A DNA stretch of 45,667 bases from Flavobacteriales bacterium (GCA_947476955.1 CANJSS010000005.1:1-45667); one strand, 5' to 3'; positions 28,371 to 36,804 are shown, counted from the stretch's first letter. Notes: generated by a model not told the origin, from the sequence alone. Made by a program: numbers and translations.

Positions 28371-29435
28371 ATGAAAAATTTGATCATAAATATTAAAAAT
28401 GTATTAGTTGTTGGAGTTGTAGTTTGCAGCTTCGCAGCGCGTGCAGGTAATGAAGACCGTGTTGGTTCTGCAGGGGCTTCTCATTTATTAGTTAATCCAT
28501 GGGCACGAAGTGCAGCTGGTGGTGACGCGGGAATTGCCTCCGTAAATGGAATTGAAGCAACTTATGTAAATATTGCTGGACTGGCATTTTCGGACAAAAC
28601 CCAAATTAAGTTCAATTACAGTAATTGGATGGGGAATGCCGGTATATCTTTTAATAGCGCTGGTTTTTCGCAACGTCTATCTGAGTCAGATGTAATTGCG
28701 GTGAGTGTGCAATCCATGAATTTTGGAGATGTTCAAATTACAACAGTTGCAAATCCAGAGGGGAATATCGGTTTCTTTTCACCAAGAGCAAATATTTTCA
28801 ATGTTGGATATGCACGTGCATTTTCTGCTTCTATTTATGGAGGAATAAACTTTAAAGTTATTTCAGAGAATATTTCCAACTTGAAAGCAAATGGTATTGC
28901 TATAGATGCAGGTATTCGTTATGTAACTGGTGAGCAAGATCACATCAAGTTTGGAATTACACTTAAAAATGTAGGTCCTGTAATGCGCTACAAAGGGGAT
29001 GGTTTAGCCCAACAAGTATCCTACCTTTCTACCGGATTTAATGGTTCACTTGAGGAAAGATCTTCTACTTTTGAAATGCCTTCCTTATTATCTATCGGTG
29101 GTTCTTATGATTTCATTTTTAATGAAAAAAGTAAGTTGAACTTGGCATTGGGCTTCACGGCTAATTCTTTTTCAAATGATCAATACCGATTAGGATTAGA
29201 TTATGCGATGACGAATGATAAAGTTGCTTTCAATTTCCGAGCGGGATATGTTTACGAGAAAAATTTATTCTCAGCTGAGAATCGCTCAAATGCATTGGTT
29301 GGACCTACAGCTGGGTTTTCAGTGGATGCTTTAGTAGGAAAGAACAAAAGTGCACTTGGAATTGAATATGCAACTCGTTTAGCAGGAGTATTCGGTGTAA
29401 TTCATACAATCGGTGCAACCATCAATTTGAAATAA
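28371..29435 (+). CDS. PorV/PorQ-family outer-membrane protein
   Basis: The 354-residue protein has a signal peptide cleaved near A-A-R-A-G and the PorV/PorQ layout: an N-terminal G-S-A-G-A-S-H-L-L followed by W-A-R-S-A-A-G-G-D-A-G-I-A, a Y-V-N-I-A-G-L-A segment that corresponds to the family's N-P-A motif region, and then repeated amphipathic beta strands ending I-N-L-K, as in FadL-like barrels. PorV escorts T9SS cargo from the SprA translocon to the attachment complex. This gene is not next to other core T9SS genes but is third in an operon with a candidate cargo, so it is probably a dedicated paralogue. That role is inferred from position only. Confidence 0.85.
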   Translation: MKNLIINIKNVLVVGVVVCSFAARAGNEDRVGSAGASHLLVNPWARSAAGGDAGIASVNGIEATYVNIAGLAFSDKTQIKFNYSNWMGNAGISFNSAGFSQRLSESDVIAVSVQSMNFGDVQITTVANPEGNIGFFSPRANIFNVGYARAFSASIYGGINFKVISENISNLKANGIAIDAGIRYVTGEQDHIKFGITLKNVGPVMRYKGDGLAQQVSYLSTGFNGSLEERSSTFEMPSLLSIGGSYDFIFNEKSKLNLALGFTANSFSNDQYRLGLDYAMTNDKVAFNFRAGYVYEKNLFSAENRSNALVGPTAGFSVDALVGKNKSALGIEYATRLAGVFGVIHTIGATINLK

Positions 29436-29456
29436 GTATTTTTCTTTTTATATTTG
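29426..29456 (+). promoter_or_regulatory. Strong Bacteroidota promoter before greA
   Basis: TTTG at 29426-29429, a 19-base spacer, and TATATTTG at 29449-29456: both elements match the Bacteroidota consensus (TTTG, 17-23 bases, TAnnTTTG). The -33 element lies inside the last codons of the PorV-like gene. The predicted start, about 29461-29463, is at the first base of the terminator hairpin that follows, so greA transcripts would begin with that hairpin. Confidence 0.55.
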
Positions 29457-29462
29457 TTAAAC

Positions 29463-29496
29463 AAGAGAGCTCCAAAGGCTCTCTTCGTTTTTTTTT
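29463..29496 (+). terminator. Intrinsic terminator after the TonB/cargo/PorV unit
   Basis: An 8-bp perfect stem (29463-29470 with 29478-29485, AAGAGAGC/GCTCTCTT) with a 7-base loop is followed at 29488-29496 by nine T residues. It ends the three-gene unit 28 bases after its last stop codon. Because a consensus promoter sits just upstream, it may also act as an early terminator in the greA leader. Confidence 0.8.
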
Positions 29497-29517
29497 ATAT
29501 AGATTAAATTCTCCATC

Positions 29518-29991
29518 ATGTCACAAATAAGTTATTATACAGCAGAAGGTTTAAAAAAATTAAAGGATGAATTGCACCTAATGAAAACAATTCAACGTCC
29601 TTCGATATCAGATCAAATTGCGGAAGCTCGGGATAAAGGGGATTTATCTGAAAATGCAGAATACGATGCAGCTAAAGAGGCACAAGGTTTGTTAGAGATG
29701 AAGATTTCAAAATTAGAAGCAATAATTTCTAATGCGCGATTAATCGACAATACGAGTATCGATAATTCAAAAGTTTTTATCCTTTCAAAAGTGAAGATCA
29801 AAAATATTTCGAATGGAATGGAAGTGGAATATACGTTGGTTGCAGAGAATGAAGCGGACTTAAAGGAAAAGAAGATTTCTATTGACTCTCCATTTGGCAA
29901 AGGTTTATTAGGTAAAAAACAAGGAGATATTGCAGATATTCATACACCAAATGGTGTCTTACAATTTGAAATTATTGAAATTTCTAGATAA
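29518..29991 (+). CDS. greA: Transcription elongation factor GreA
   Basis: The 157 residues match GreA. The N-terminal coiled-coil finger holds the tip motif D-K-G-D-L-S-E-N-A-E-Y (about residues 39-49) whose acidic residues reach into the RNA polymerase secondary channel; the C-terminal FKBP-like domain ends F-E-I-I-E-I. GreA stimulates transcript cleavage by backtracked polymerase. The start ATG is preceded by a short AT-rich leader that begins at the 29463-29496 hairpin. The stop codon shares one base with the ATG of the next gene (TAATG), so the HIT gene is translationally coupled. GreB is a less likely name because of the operon context and lengths. Confidence 0.95.
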   Translation: MSQISYYTAEGLKKLKDELHLMKTIQRPSISDQIAEARDKGDLSENAEYDAAKEAQGLLEMKISKLEAIISNARLIDNTSIDNSKVFILSKVKIKNISNGMEVEYTLVAENEADLKEKKISIDSPFGKGLLGKKQGDIADIHTPNGVLQFEIIEISR

Positions 29992-30383
29992 TGAGTTCTA
30001 TTTTTTCTAGAATTGTGTCCGGTGAAATTCCATGTAACAAAGTTGCAGAGAACGATAAATTCTTAGCATTTCTAGATGTAATGCCGTTAAAGGAAGGACA
30101 CGTTCTGGTAATTCCAAAAATAGAGATTGACTATATTTTTGATATGGAGGATACTCTTTTAGCGGATATGATGATTTTTTCTAAATCAGTTGCTCGTAAA
30201 TTGAAGAAGGTTTTTCCTTGCAAAAAAATTGGAGTTACTGTAATCGGATTGGAAGTGCCACATGCGCACATCCATTTAATTCCAATTGATTCGCTTTCGG
30301 ATATGGATTTTTCGAAACCCAAACTCAAATTAGAAGAAAGTCGTCTGTTGGAAGTAGCGAAATTAATTTCTGAAGCAGTTTAA
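29991..30383 (+). CDS. HIT-family nucleotide-binding hydrolase
   Basis: A 130-residue protein with the histidine triad H-A-H-I-H at 91-95 followed by L-I-P, plus the usual N-terminal I-F-S-R-I-V-S-G-E-I-P motif. HIT (Hint-branch) proteins hydrolyse adenosine phosphoramidates or dinucleoside polyphosphates; the precise substrate is not deducible. The ATG overlaps the greA stop by one base, so both come from one message. It converges with the SGNH gene 39 bases downstream. Confidence 0.93.
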   Translation: MSSIFSRIVSGEIPCNKVAENDKFLAFLDVMPLKEGHVLVIPKIEIDYIFDMEDTLLADMMIFSKSVARKLKKVFPCKKIGVTVIGLEVPHAHIHLIPIDSLSDMDFSKPKLKLEESRLLEVAKLISEAV

Positions 30384-30422
30384 ATTTCTTCGATTCATTG
30401 CTACTATCCGCTTTAAATTCCC

Positions 30423-31478
30423 TTACTTTTTTACTGGTTTTTTTGATTTTACAGGAGATTTAGAATCTTTTTGGCTCTTTGATACTTTTACTGTTTTCTT
30501 CAGTTGATGCCAGTTGCAGTCGTAAAGCACATATAAAGTAACCGTATATTTCCCGTCTTTAGCATAATAGTGTTTCGGATTCTTCCTTGCAGAGTTAGTT
30601 CCATCGCCAAAATCCCAGTAATATTTAGCTCCACCTATTGTTTTATTTGCTAAAGTAATACTCAACCATTTTTCAGTAATGGTAAAATCAATTTTCGTCG
30701 ATTTTTGGATTTTTGGAACCTGAATTGTATCTAAATTATAGTAGTCTAAATTTTGAAATACATAATCAGCGGCAGTTTGCTGTATATTCAAAGCGTGAAT
30801 TTGTTCAATTTTCTTTGGGCAATGGCTATTCAAAGGTGAAGATTTGTAAATACACGAATAAAATGTGCAAGCAGCAATGTAACTTCCGTAAATAGAAGGA
30901 TGGGCATTATCTTCTGTATACAAAATTAGTTCCGGGTAACGGTTGCGAATTTCCTGCCATACCATTCCTACAGGTGCGATAGGATAACTACCAGTTGCCT
31001 TGCTTAATTGCAAATAACCTTTTTGAATGCGCTCCTGCATAAGGGCATATGTGTCTCCCACAATCGAATCACTAAATCCTTCTGCATATCCCCAAGTCAT
31101 GTAAAAATAGATATTTACGCACGGATTATGGCGTTTTATACTATCAATCAATTGCTGTGCGTAGGGAATTGTTTCAATTGCTATTCGTGCAGAATCTCGC
31201 GATAATTCACGGCTATATCCTTGTATAAAAACATAATCCCAATTTTTAGATTGAATTTTTTTATAGGTATTTGGCCTAAGCGTGTGCTCCTTCAAAGAAC
31301 TTCCGCTAACCGCAAGTGTATCTGCAGTAACTGCTTTTCCTTTTGAAACAGAAAGATTTGTATAAATTTTATATAAATCATTCATATGCGTGTAACTGTT
31401 TCCAATGAATAGAACGCTCGATGGCTGAGCAGATAAAACAGAATAAGCTAAACTGAAAATAATGGTTAAGCGGAGCAT
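30423..31478 (-). CDS. Secreted SGNH-type hydrolase with C-terminal PKD domain
   Basis: The 351-residue protein has a signal peptide (hydrophobic 4-16, cleavage near L-S-A-Q). Residues about 20-230 form an SGNH/GDSL hydrolase: block I F-I-G-N-S-Y-T supplies the serine (S28) and block V D-N-A-H-P-S supplies the Asp and His. A PKD-type beta-sandwich follows at about 270-330 with Y-Y-W-D-F-G-D-G-T, and the tail is Lys/Ser-rich. No T9SS sorting domain is visible. Such enzymes remove or transfer acetyl or acyl groups on glycans outside the cytoplasm. The ATG directly abuts the stop codon of the upstream membrane acyltransferase, suggesting the two act on one glycan. Substrate unknown. Confidence 0.8.
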   Translation of the reverse strand: MLRLTIIFSLAYSVLSAQPSSVLFIGNSYTHMNDLYKIYTNLSVSKGKAVTADTLAVSGSSLKEHTLRPNTYKKIQSKNWDYVFIQGYSRELSRDSARIAIETIPYAQQLIDSIKRHNPCVNIYFYMTWGYAEGFSDSIVGDTYALMQERIQKGYLQLSKATGSYPIAPVGMVWQEIRNRYPELILYTEDNAHPSIYGSYIAACTFYSCIYKSSPLNSHCPKKIEQIHALNIQQTAADYVFQNLDYYNLDTIQVPKIQKSTKIDFTITEKWLSITLANKTIGGAKYYWDFGDGTNSARKNPKHYYAKDGKYTVTLYVLYDCNWHQLKKTVKVSKSQKDSKSPVKSKKPVKK

Positions 31479-32684
31479 TTAAGCTTGTTTTTTGAATTTA
31501 AAAATCCCGATAATTTTACTATAAAAACGTTCTAATGGTTCAATGTATTTCACAAAAATAACAAACAATACAATAAATAGTACAGAAATACCAAAAGCAT
31601 AAAACGGATATAGATCTCTATTGAAAAGATTTGGTGTTAATCCAAAGCCAGCAATTCCTCCATACAAGATGATAACGTGAATCACATAAATTGGTAACGT
31701 ATTTTGACCGATTTTTAAAAATAAATTTGATTTTATATTGAAGTATTTGTCTACCATCATGAGAATTCCTATAAATGCCATCACTTGTCCAAAACGAATA
31801 AATGAAGTCGAATTAAATTCAAAAACACCAACTTCTGTCATTCCAATTGATTCTGTAAATAAATCTATTGATTGGAAAATTCCTTGTGAAAAAATTGCCA
31901 AAACTAACCCGATTAAAATGAAAGACAATCCAAACCAGGCTTTCAGGGCATTTTTCTCGTTAATTCGAATTATACTTCCTAACATGCCTCCTAAAATAGT
32001 ATATCCTCCATATCGAACAATACTAAAATCTGAAAATTCCCCATAAAAGAGATTTTGAATTAGTGCTGGCGCTCCAATTGGAATGTAACTCGGTTTGTCT
32101 TTAATATGGTCGGCAACCAATTGTTCTTCTATTTGTATGTAGTTTTTCAAGTAAGCATAACATATAAAAATCAGCATTCCTGCTGTAAGATAGTACCAAT
32201 ATAAAGCCCCCTTTCCAATCCATTTGTAGATTCCATAAATTAATAATAAAAAGAAAATCCCAACGCCAATGGATTGAAGAACATGGAATGCATAAAACCA
32301 TTCCAAATGAAATTCTGAACCGTAATACACGGATTTACAAATGCTCCAAAGGTTTAGCTGTATGAGGTATCCCCAAAAAATAAGTTGTCGAACACGTTTA
32401 AATCCCTTTTTTACTCGGATATTTTCAAAATAGTTTATCTCGTTATTTGCGGAGAGTAAATAAACAAAAATTAATCCTGTTACTGTAAAAAATAGGGGGG
32501 AAGTTAATCCATGTAAATTATGCCAGAAATTATACAGTAAATATTCGCTTTTTCGGTAGTCGTTTGAAAGAGCCGCACCAGTAAAATGGCCCTCAAGCAT
32601 CAGGATAATAGCCATAGAACGAGCCATGTCTATAAACTTTAGTCGCGGTTTTTTTTCAAGTTCTATTCCAATTGGCTCACCCAT
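31479..32684 (-). CDS. Membrane acyltransferase, heparan-alpha-glucosaminide N-acetyltransferase-like
   Basis: About 401 residues from the ATG at 32684. The TTG at 32705 is rejected because it lies inside a -7 promoter match. The N-terminus reads L-K-F-I-D-M-A-R-S-M-A-I-I-L-M-L-E-G-H-F, the first membrane segment of HGSNAT/DUF1624-type and related acyltransferases, with a conserved Asp and a His near the membrane face. About ten hydrophobic segments follow. Such proteins carry an acetyl group across the inner membrane to glycans on the other side. The downstream SGNH gene starts at the next base after its stop (TAA then ATG). A role in O- or N-acetylation of a surface glycan is inferred. Confidence 0.75.
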   Translation of the reverse strand: MGEPIGIELEKKPRLKFIDMARSMAIILMLEGHFTGAALSNDYRKSEYLLYNFWHNLHGLTSPLFFTVTGLIFVYLLSANNEINYFENIRVKKGFKRVRQLIFWGYLIQLNLWSICKSVYYGSEFHLEWFYAFHVLQSIGVGIFFLLLIYGIYKWIGKGALYWYYLTAGMLIFICYAYLKNYIQIEEQLVADHIKDKPSYIPIGAPALIQNLFYGEFSDFSIVRYGGYTILGGMLGSIIRINEKNALKAWFGLSFILIGLVLAIFSQGIFQSIDLFTESIGMTEVGVFEFNSTSFIRFGQVMAFIGILMMVDKYFNIKSNLFLKIGQNTLPIYVIHVIILYGGIAGFGLTPNLFNRDLYPFYAFGISVLFIVLFVIFVKYIEPLERFYSKIIGIFKFKKQA

Positions 32685-32702
32685 TTTTTTTCTGTTTGCA
32701 TA

Positions 32703-32710
32703 CAAAGATA
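32703..32710 (-). promoter_or_regulatory. Candidate -7 element for the acyltransferase/SGNH operon
   Basis: TATCTTTG on the minus strand matches TAnnTTTG, and its last base is 19 bases before the ATG at 32684. The spacing agrees with the paaE and pruA promoters here. A -33 TTTG is not evident. The element helps decide the start codon of the downstream gene. Confidence 0.45.
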
Positions 32711-32773
32711 ATTAAAAGAAAAATCTTGTAATACATTCCTTATCTTCATTCAACCAAAAAACTAATTTCACTG

Positions 32774-35017
32774 TTACAAGCCTTCACCATTCACCATTAT
32801 TGTGATTGGTTCTGGATAATTTCTAACGTAAATTTGAACAGGGAAGGAGAATAATCCTTTCGGTAAATTCCCTGTAAATTCTAGCCCGATAGTAATGGTT
32901 CCTCCCGCTGGAATTTGATTTGCGACTTTCACTTTCACATTTTCTTTTTTTGTCACTATGCGCTCTATTTCAAGCACTCTATTGCTTTTATTTTTAAAAA
33001 TAATAGACTTCGAAAATTGTTTGGTGCTAGGAATTTTTGCAAGATCTATATAGCGCGGTGTAACTTCGGTAAAAAAGAATAAACTGTCTTGATTAAGATA
33101 TGTGACACTTTGAATTTCAATTTTCCGCTCAATCGCAGCAGCTCTGGAATAAACGGAGTTTTTTTGATCATGAAAATTGTCACTCGTCAACTTATTTGCG
33201 GTGTATTCTCCAAATGGAATTTGAGAAATAGTAACACTTCCCCCGTTAGCTGCGCGTTTGCTTAAATAGGGTCGAAAAACGCCGTTTTTTGTATGCATCA
33301 AATAATTTTCCAACGACGAAATTCTACGCTTCGTTAAATTAACGTTGTAATCCGTTTTTGCCAATGGACTTGCAAAACCTTTTACAGTAATATTAATTTT
33401 TGCGCCCTTCTTCAATTCTTCCAGCAATAAGTCTTCAAAAATCGCTAGATCTTTCGCGCCTTGATCAACGTATTCAATGAAGAAACTTTCAATATCTTCT
33501 TTTGCTTCTTCTGCTTTAGAGCCATTCAAACCATTGGAATATTCGGATTGGTATTTATCCAGCATCGCACGGTATTCTGAATATCCTTCCAAATAGTTAA
33601 CTTTCGAAATGGTGTCTCTAGATTTTGGGTCCGGACAATCGTTGTGAAAATAAAGCGTAACCGGTAAACGCTTGTTTAGCGCTGCTAATGTTTCTTTGGG
33701 AGTTGCTTCTTCAACAACAATAGGGGGAATAGCAGAGAAGATATCGCTACAGCAAGTTGGGTTTTTACTGAACAACACACCAAGTCGATTACTCGAAACA
33801 TAAGAAGTATCGCCACTTTTAAAGTAATACAAATCATTTGCTGCACTATTGAATGGCAATCCGATATTTTCCGGTTTTTCAAATTGTGTTGTATAGTTAC
33901 TGCGGAAAATATCGTAACCACCAAATCCATCGTGCCAGGAGGAAGAAAAATACAGTTCGTTTTTGGCGCTATTCCACCAAGGACTTAATTCATTATCGGG
34001 AGAATTTAACGCTTTAATATTTTGTACTTTGCCAAATTGGTTGCCATTTTTGATAACCGAAAACCAAAGATCCATTCCTCCCAACGAACCCAAACGATTG
34101 GATGAAAAGAATAAAACTTCTTGTCCGTTTAGTTTTCCAATATTCGGCATACTGGTATTTGCCCCGGCTTCATTGATAATCTTTCCCAATGAATCAATTG
34201 CTGTCCATGCTCCATTTTTGTAGGAAGCAACCATGATTTTACAGTTGTAATTATAGCCTTCATCCGAGCATAAACTGAAGTAGAATTTTTTACCGTCGTT
34301 GGAAAACGAGCCATTTCCTGTGCTCAATTTCTCTACAAAAAGGGATTCAATTCTCTTGGAGCCAGTTGGTTTCCCATCTAGGATAGGCGATTGATACAAG
34401 CGGGTTTTATAGCTTTTAGTGTACACTTCCTCCGAAAAATTGATTGAATCTGCGCGCAGGGAAGAAAATATTAATTTACCATTGTGAATGGTATGTCCGA
34501 ATTCTGTATCTGGCGAATTTATCGTTTCAGGAAGTCGCGAAAAAACAACATTAGACGTATCGTTTACAGCGTTTTTTGCCCAAAGGCAGGATTCCATTTC
34601 CCGCTTCGATTTCAGATAATTATACCCTTTTTTATCCGTAGAGAATTTCTTTTTTGCCAGCTTAAAAGTTTCTAATGCAACGGCATATTTCCCATTGTGT
34701 TTTTGCATTAATCCTAGCTGAATTATCGACATCGGATAAATTGCCGCTGCTTCCTGCTCATATACTCTTGCGTAATAAAATTCTGCTTTTCGGTAGTCTT
34801 TGAAAGCTCTTAAGGCTTCTGCATATTTCCAAAGTATTTCAATTGAATTGGAGTCAATTGCCATAGCATTTTCGTATAATTCTACCGAATAATAGTAATC
34901 GCCTTTGGTATATTTGTCTTCTGCAGCCTTCAGGTAATTACCCAGCTTAGACTGAGAAAAAAAACCATTCCCAAGGGAAAGACAAAAAAATAGTGCTATC
35001 AGATAAAATCTGGGCAT
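32774..35017 (-). CDS. OmpA-family protein with TPR and PD40 repeats (PorE-like)
   Basis: A 747-residue protein with a signal peptide ending near F-F-S-Q. Residues about 25-135 are TPR repeats; about 165-430 are WD40-like PD40 beta-propeller repeats (F-F-S-S-N-R and Y-F-S-S-S-W patterns); about 450-640 form an OmpA-type peptidoglycan-binding region (V-K-G-F-A-S-P then N-V-N-L-T-K-R-R). The last 90 residues add a beta-sandwich resembling DUF1573/ASPM-SPD2-Hydin-like domains, ending V-N-G-E-G-L. The TPR-PD40-OmpA order is that of PorE/SprE-related partners that anchor the type IX machinery to peptidoglycan. Its first 19 bases overlap the end of the PorP-like gene, so the two proteins are made together. 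Which T9SS complex they serve is not known. Confidence 0.85.
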   Translation of the reverse strand: MPRFYLIALFFCLSLGNGFFSQSKLGNYLKAAEDKYTKGDYYYSVELYENAMAIDSNSIEILWKYAEALRAFKDYRKAEFYYARVYEQEAAAIYPMSIIQLGLMQKHNGKYAVALETFKLAKKKFSTDKKGYNYLKSKREMESCLWAKNAVNDTSNVVFSRLPETINSPDTEFGHTIHNGKLIFSSLRADSINFSEEVYTKSYKTRLYQSPILDGKPTGSKRIESLFVEKLSTGNGSFSNDGKKFYFSLCSDEGYNYNCKIMVASYKNGAWTAIDSLGKIINEAGANTSMPNIGKLNGQEVLFFSSNRLGSLGGMDLWFSVIKNGNQFGKVQNIKALNSPDNELSPWWNSAKNELYFSSSWHDGFGGYDIFRSNYTTQFEKPENIGLPFNSAANDLYYFKSGDTSYVSSNRLGVLFSKNPTCCSDIFSAIPPIVVEEATPKETLAALNKRLPVTLYFHNDCPDPKSRDTISKVNYLEGYSEYRAMLDKYQSEYSNGLNGSKAEEAKEDIESFFIEYVDQGAKDLAIFEDLLLEELKKGAKINITVKGFASPLAKTDYNVNLTKRRISSLENYLMHTKNGVFRPYLSKRAANGGSVTISQIPFGEYTANKLTSDNFHDQKNSVYSRAAAIERKIEIQSVTYLNQDSLFFFTEVTPRYIDLAKIPSTKQFSKSIIFKNKSNRVLEIERIVTKKENVKVKVANQIPAGGTITIGLEFTGNLPKGLFSFPVQIYVRNYPEPITIMVNGEGL

Positions 35018-36003
35018 ACGCGGTGGATTACTTTTTTTGGTTTAAAATGGTGCAGAATATAGCGGGTGGCAATTTCAAAACCACCACGAAGATTACTTGC
35101 TGGAACTAATTTTGAAAAATTTATATCGTAGCTTATTCCGATAAACCAATCTTGGTAATCCATTCCCATGCTAAGATATGCGGCGTCATTGTTGCGGTAC
35201 CATAAACCCGCATACAAAGCCCGATAGGATTTTGCGTTTTGAAGCAAGGTATATTTCAATGAGGAACCGAGCAGTATTTCACGGTATTTTCCTTGGATTG
35301 AAACGGAGAAACTTGGCACTAAATCCCAATCAATATCTAACTTGTAAAGTGCTTTAGCGAAAGCATTCACACGAATATCGCGTTGCACAATTTGCGTATA
35401 AAATCCTTGATTTGGTCTATTTAGGTTGTAAAATCCAATTCCTGCAGTTATCGTTTGCCGTTTGCCTTTGCAGTAATCATATATAGCACCAAGTCCAATT
35501 GTGGCATTGATTTTAGTGTCGGATTGGTAAATTTCGTTTGTTGGTAATGTTGGGTCAAAAGTTATACCATTGAACTGGTTATCAAAGTAAAATGGATTGG
35601 AATTCACTTGTCGATAATTGATTCCAAGAGAAATTCCCGGACGGATTGAATGGCTAGAATCTGCCGAGAGTTTAATTAAATAGGAGCCACTTGCTTGAAA
35701 TTCAATCGTTCGAAGTTTGCCATCGCCAACAGCATCGTGAAAAAAAAGCATTCCTAAACCAATTTTTTTAGCATTTTTTAAGTGAGTATCCGCTGAAACG
35801 GAAAAAGTACTAAACGGCACGGTAACACTTTTCCATTGATTTCGGTAATTGGCAACAAAGCGATAATCACCATTGAAGTGGCCGGTATTCCCAGGGTTTT
35901 GAAATAATGGAATAGCGTTGAATTGCGACCAATGTATATCCTGTCCTAAAGCCGTGGAAATCTTTAGAATTAAAAATAATACAAGAAGTATGTTAATTTT
36001 CAA
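34999..36003 (-). CDS. PorP/SprF-family type IX secretion outer-membrane protein
   Basis: The 334-residue protein has a signal peptide ending near A-L-G-Q-D and the family opening D-I-H-W-S-Q-F-N-A-I-P-L-F-Q-N-P-G-N-T-G, followed by Y-R-N-Q-W and many amphipathic beta strands of an outer-membrane barrel (S-L-G-I-N-Y-R near 130). PorP/SprF proteins are associated with T9SS; paralogues often help secrete particular adhesins with type B sorting domains. The downstream OmpA-family gene overlaps by 19 bases. No giant adhesin gene is adjacent on the visible side, so the substrate is unknown. A clear promoter was not found in the 108-base gap upstream. Confidence 0.9.
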   Translation of the reverse strand: MKINILLVLFLILKISTALGQDIHWSQFNAIPLFQNPGNTGHFNGDYRFVANYRNQWKSVTVPFSTFSVSADTHLKNAKKIGLGMLFFHDAVGDGKLRTIEFQASGSYLIKLSADSSHSIRPGISLGINYRQVNSNPFYFDNQFNGITFDPTLPTNEIYQSDTKINATIGLGAIYDYCKGKRQTITAGIGFYNLNRPNQGFYTQIVQRDIRVNAFAKALYKLDIDWDLVPSFSVSIQGKYREILLGSSLKYTLLQNAKSYRALYAGLWYRNNDAAYLSMGMDYQDWFIGISYDINFSKLVPASNLRGGFEIATRYILHHFKPKKVIHRVCPDFI

Positions 36004-36111
36004 CTACCAGTAATAATCAGGTATGAAGATACAGAAATTTAGATTAATAAGAAAACAAGACGTGAAATTCAAGCAACTCTATGTAAATGCATCAATTGAT
36101 TTAGAAAGAAT

Positions 36112-36804
36112 TTAGGGTGTTGAAAGTGAAATCGGCAAAATCTTACCCTTTATCCATTGATTTGCGTGCAGGGAAAAATCGACAATAAATTCCGCCATTT
36201 TTTCCGCTGAAACAGGCGCTTGATAACCTGGAAACGCTTCATCAAGCATTTCCGTTTGTGCGGCTCCCAAACACAAACAATTCATACTTATTTGTTCGTC
36301 TTTGTATTCTTCTGAAAACAACTCTGTGAAACTACAAACCGCAGCTTTTGAAGTGGAGTAGGCGCTTAATCCAGCAAATTTAACAGTGCCTTGAAATCCT
36401 CCCATTGAACTGATATTCACGATATGTCCATTTGCCGGAAGCATTTTTGGAAGTGCCGCTTGCACGGTTTCCATTACACCGATTACATTTATTTGGTAAC
36501 ACAATTGAATGTCTTCGTGCGATAAATCCGTGAAAGCTTTGTTTACCAGTTTTCCTGCGTTATTTATTAAAATATCGATTTGATTTAAATCTGAAAATAT
36601 TGCCTGAGCCTGCGCGAAAACGGAGTGGCTTAAATCAAAGGCAACGCAACGCACATTTTTGAAATCTTGAAAATTATGCTCCATCTTTTCTTTATTTCTA
36701 GATAGTGCAAGGATAGTGTTATCTGAATTTTTTGCGAAATGCTTTACCATTTCACAACCTATACCTCGGCTTGCGCCAACTACTACAATTGTTCTATTAA
36801 GCAT
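36112..36804 (-). CDS. Short-chain dehydrogenase/reductase
   Basis: The 230-residue classical SDR has the nucleotide-binding G-A-S-R-G-I-G motif at 10-16, N-N-A-G at 81-84, catalytic S132/S133, and Y149-x3-K153 (Y-S-T-S-K). The enzyme should oxidise or reduce an alcohol/ketone with NAD(P). Its ATG overlaps the end of the upstream PaaE-like reductase by 8 bases, making it the last gene of a three-gene minus-strand unit opposite the paaABCD genes. A role in the same aromatic-degradation pathway is a reasonable inference, but SDR sequence does not identify the substrate. Confidence 0.88.
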   Translation of the reverse strand: MLNRTIVVVGASRGIGCEMVKHFAKNSDNTILALSRNKEKMEHNFQDFKNVRCVAFDLSHSVFAQAQAIFSDLNQIDILINNAGKLVNKAFTDLSHEDIQLCYQINVIGVMETVQAALPKMLPANGHIVNISSMGGFQGTVKFAGLSAYSTSKAAVCSFTELFSEEYKDEQISMNCLCLGAAQTEMLDEAFPGYQAPVSAEKMAEFIVDFSLHANQWIKGKILPISLSTP

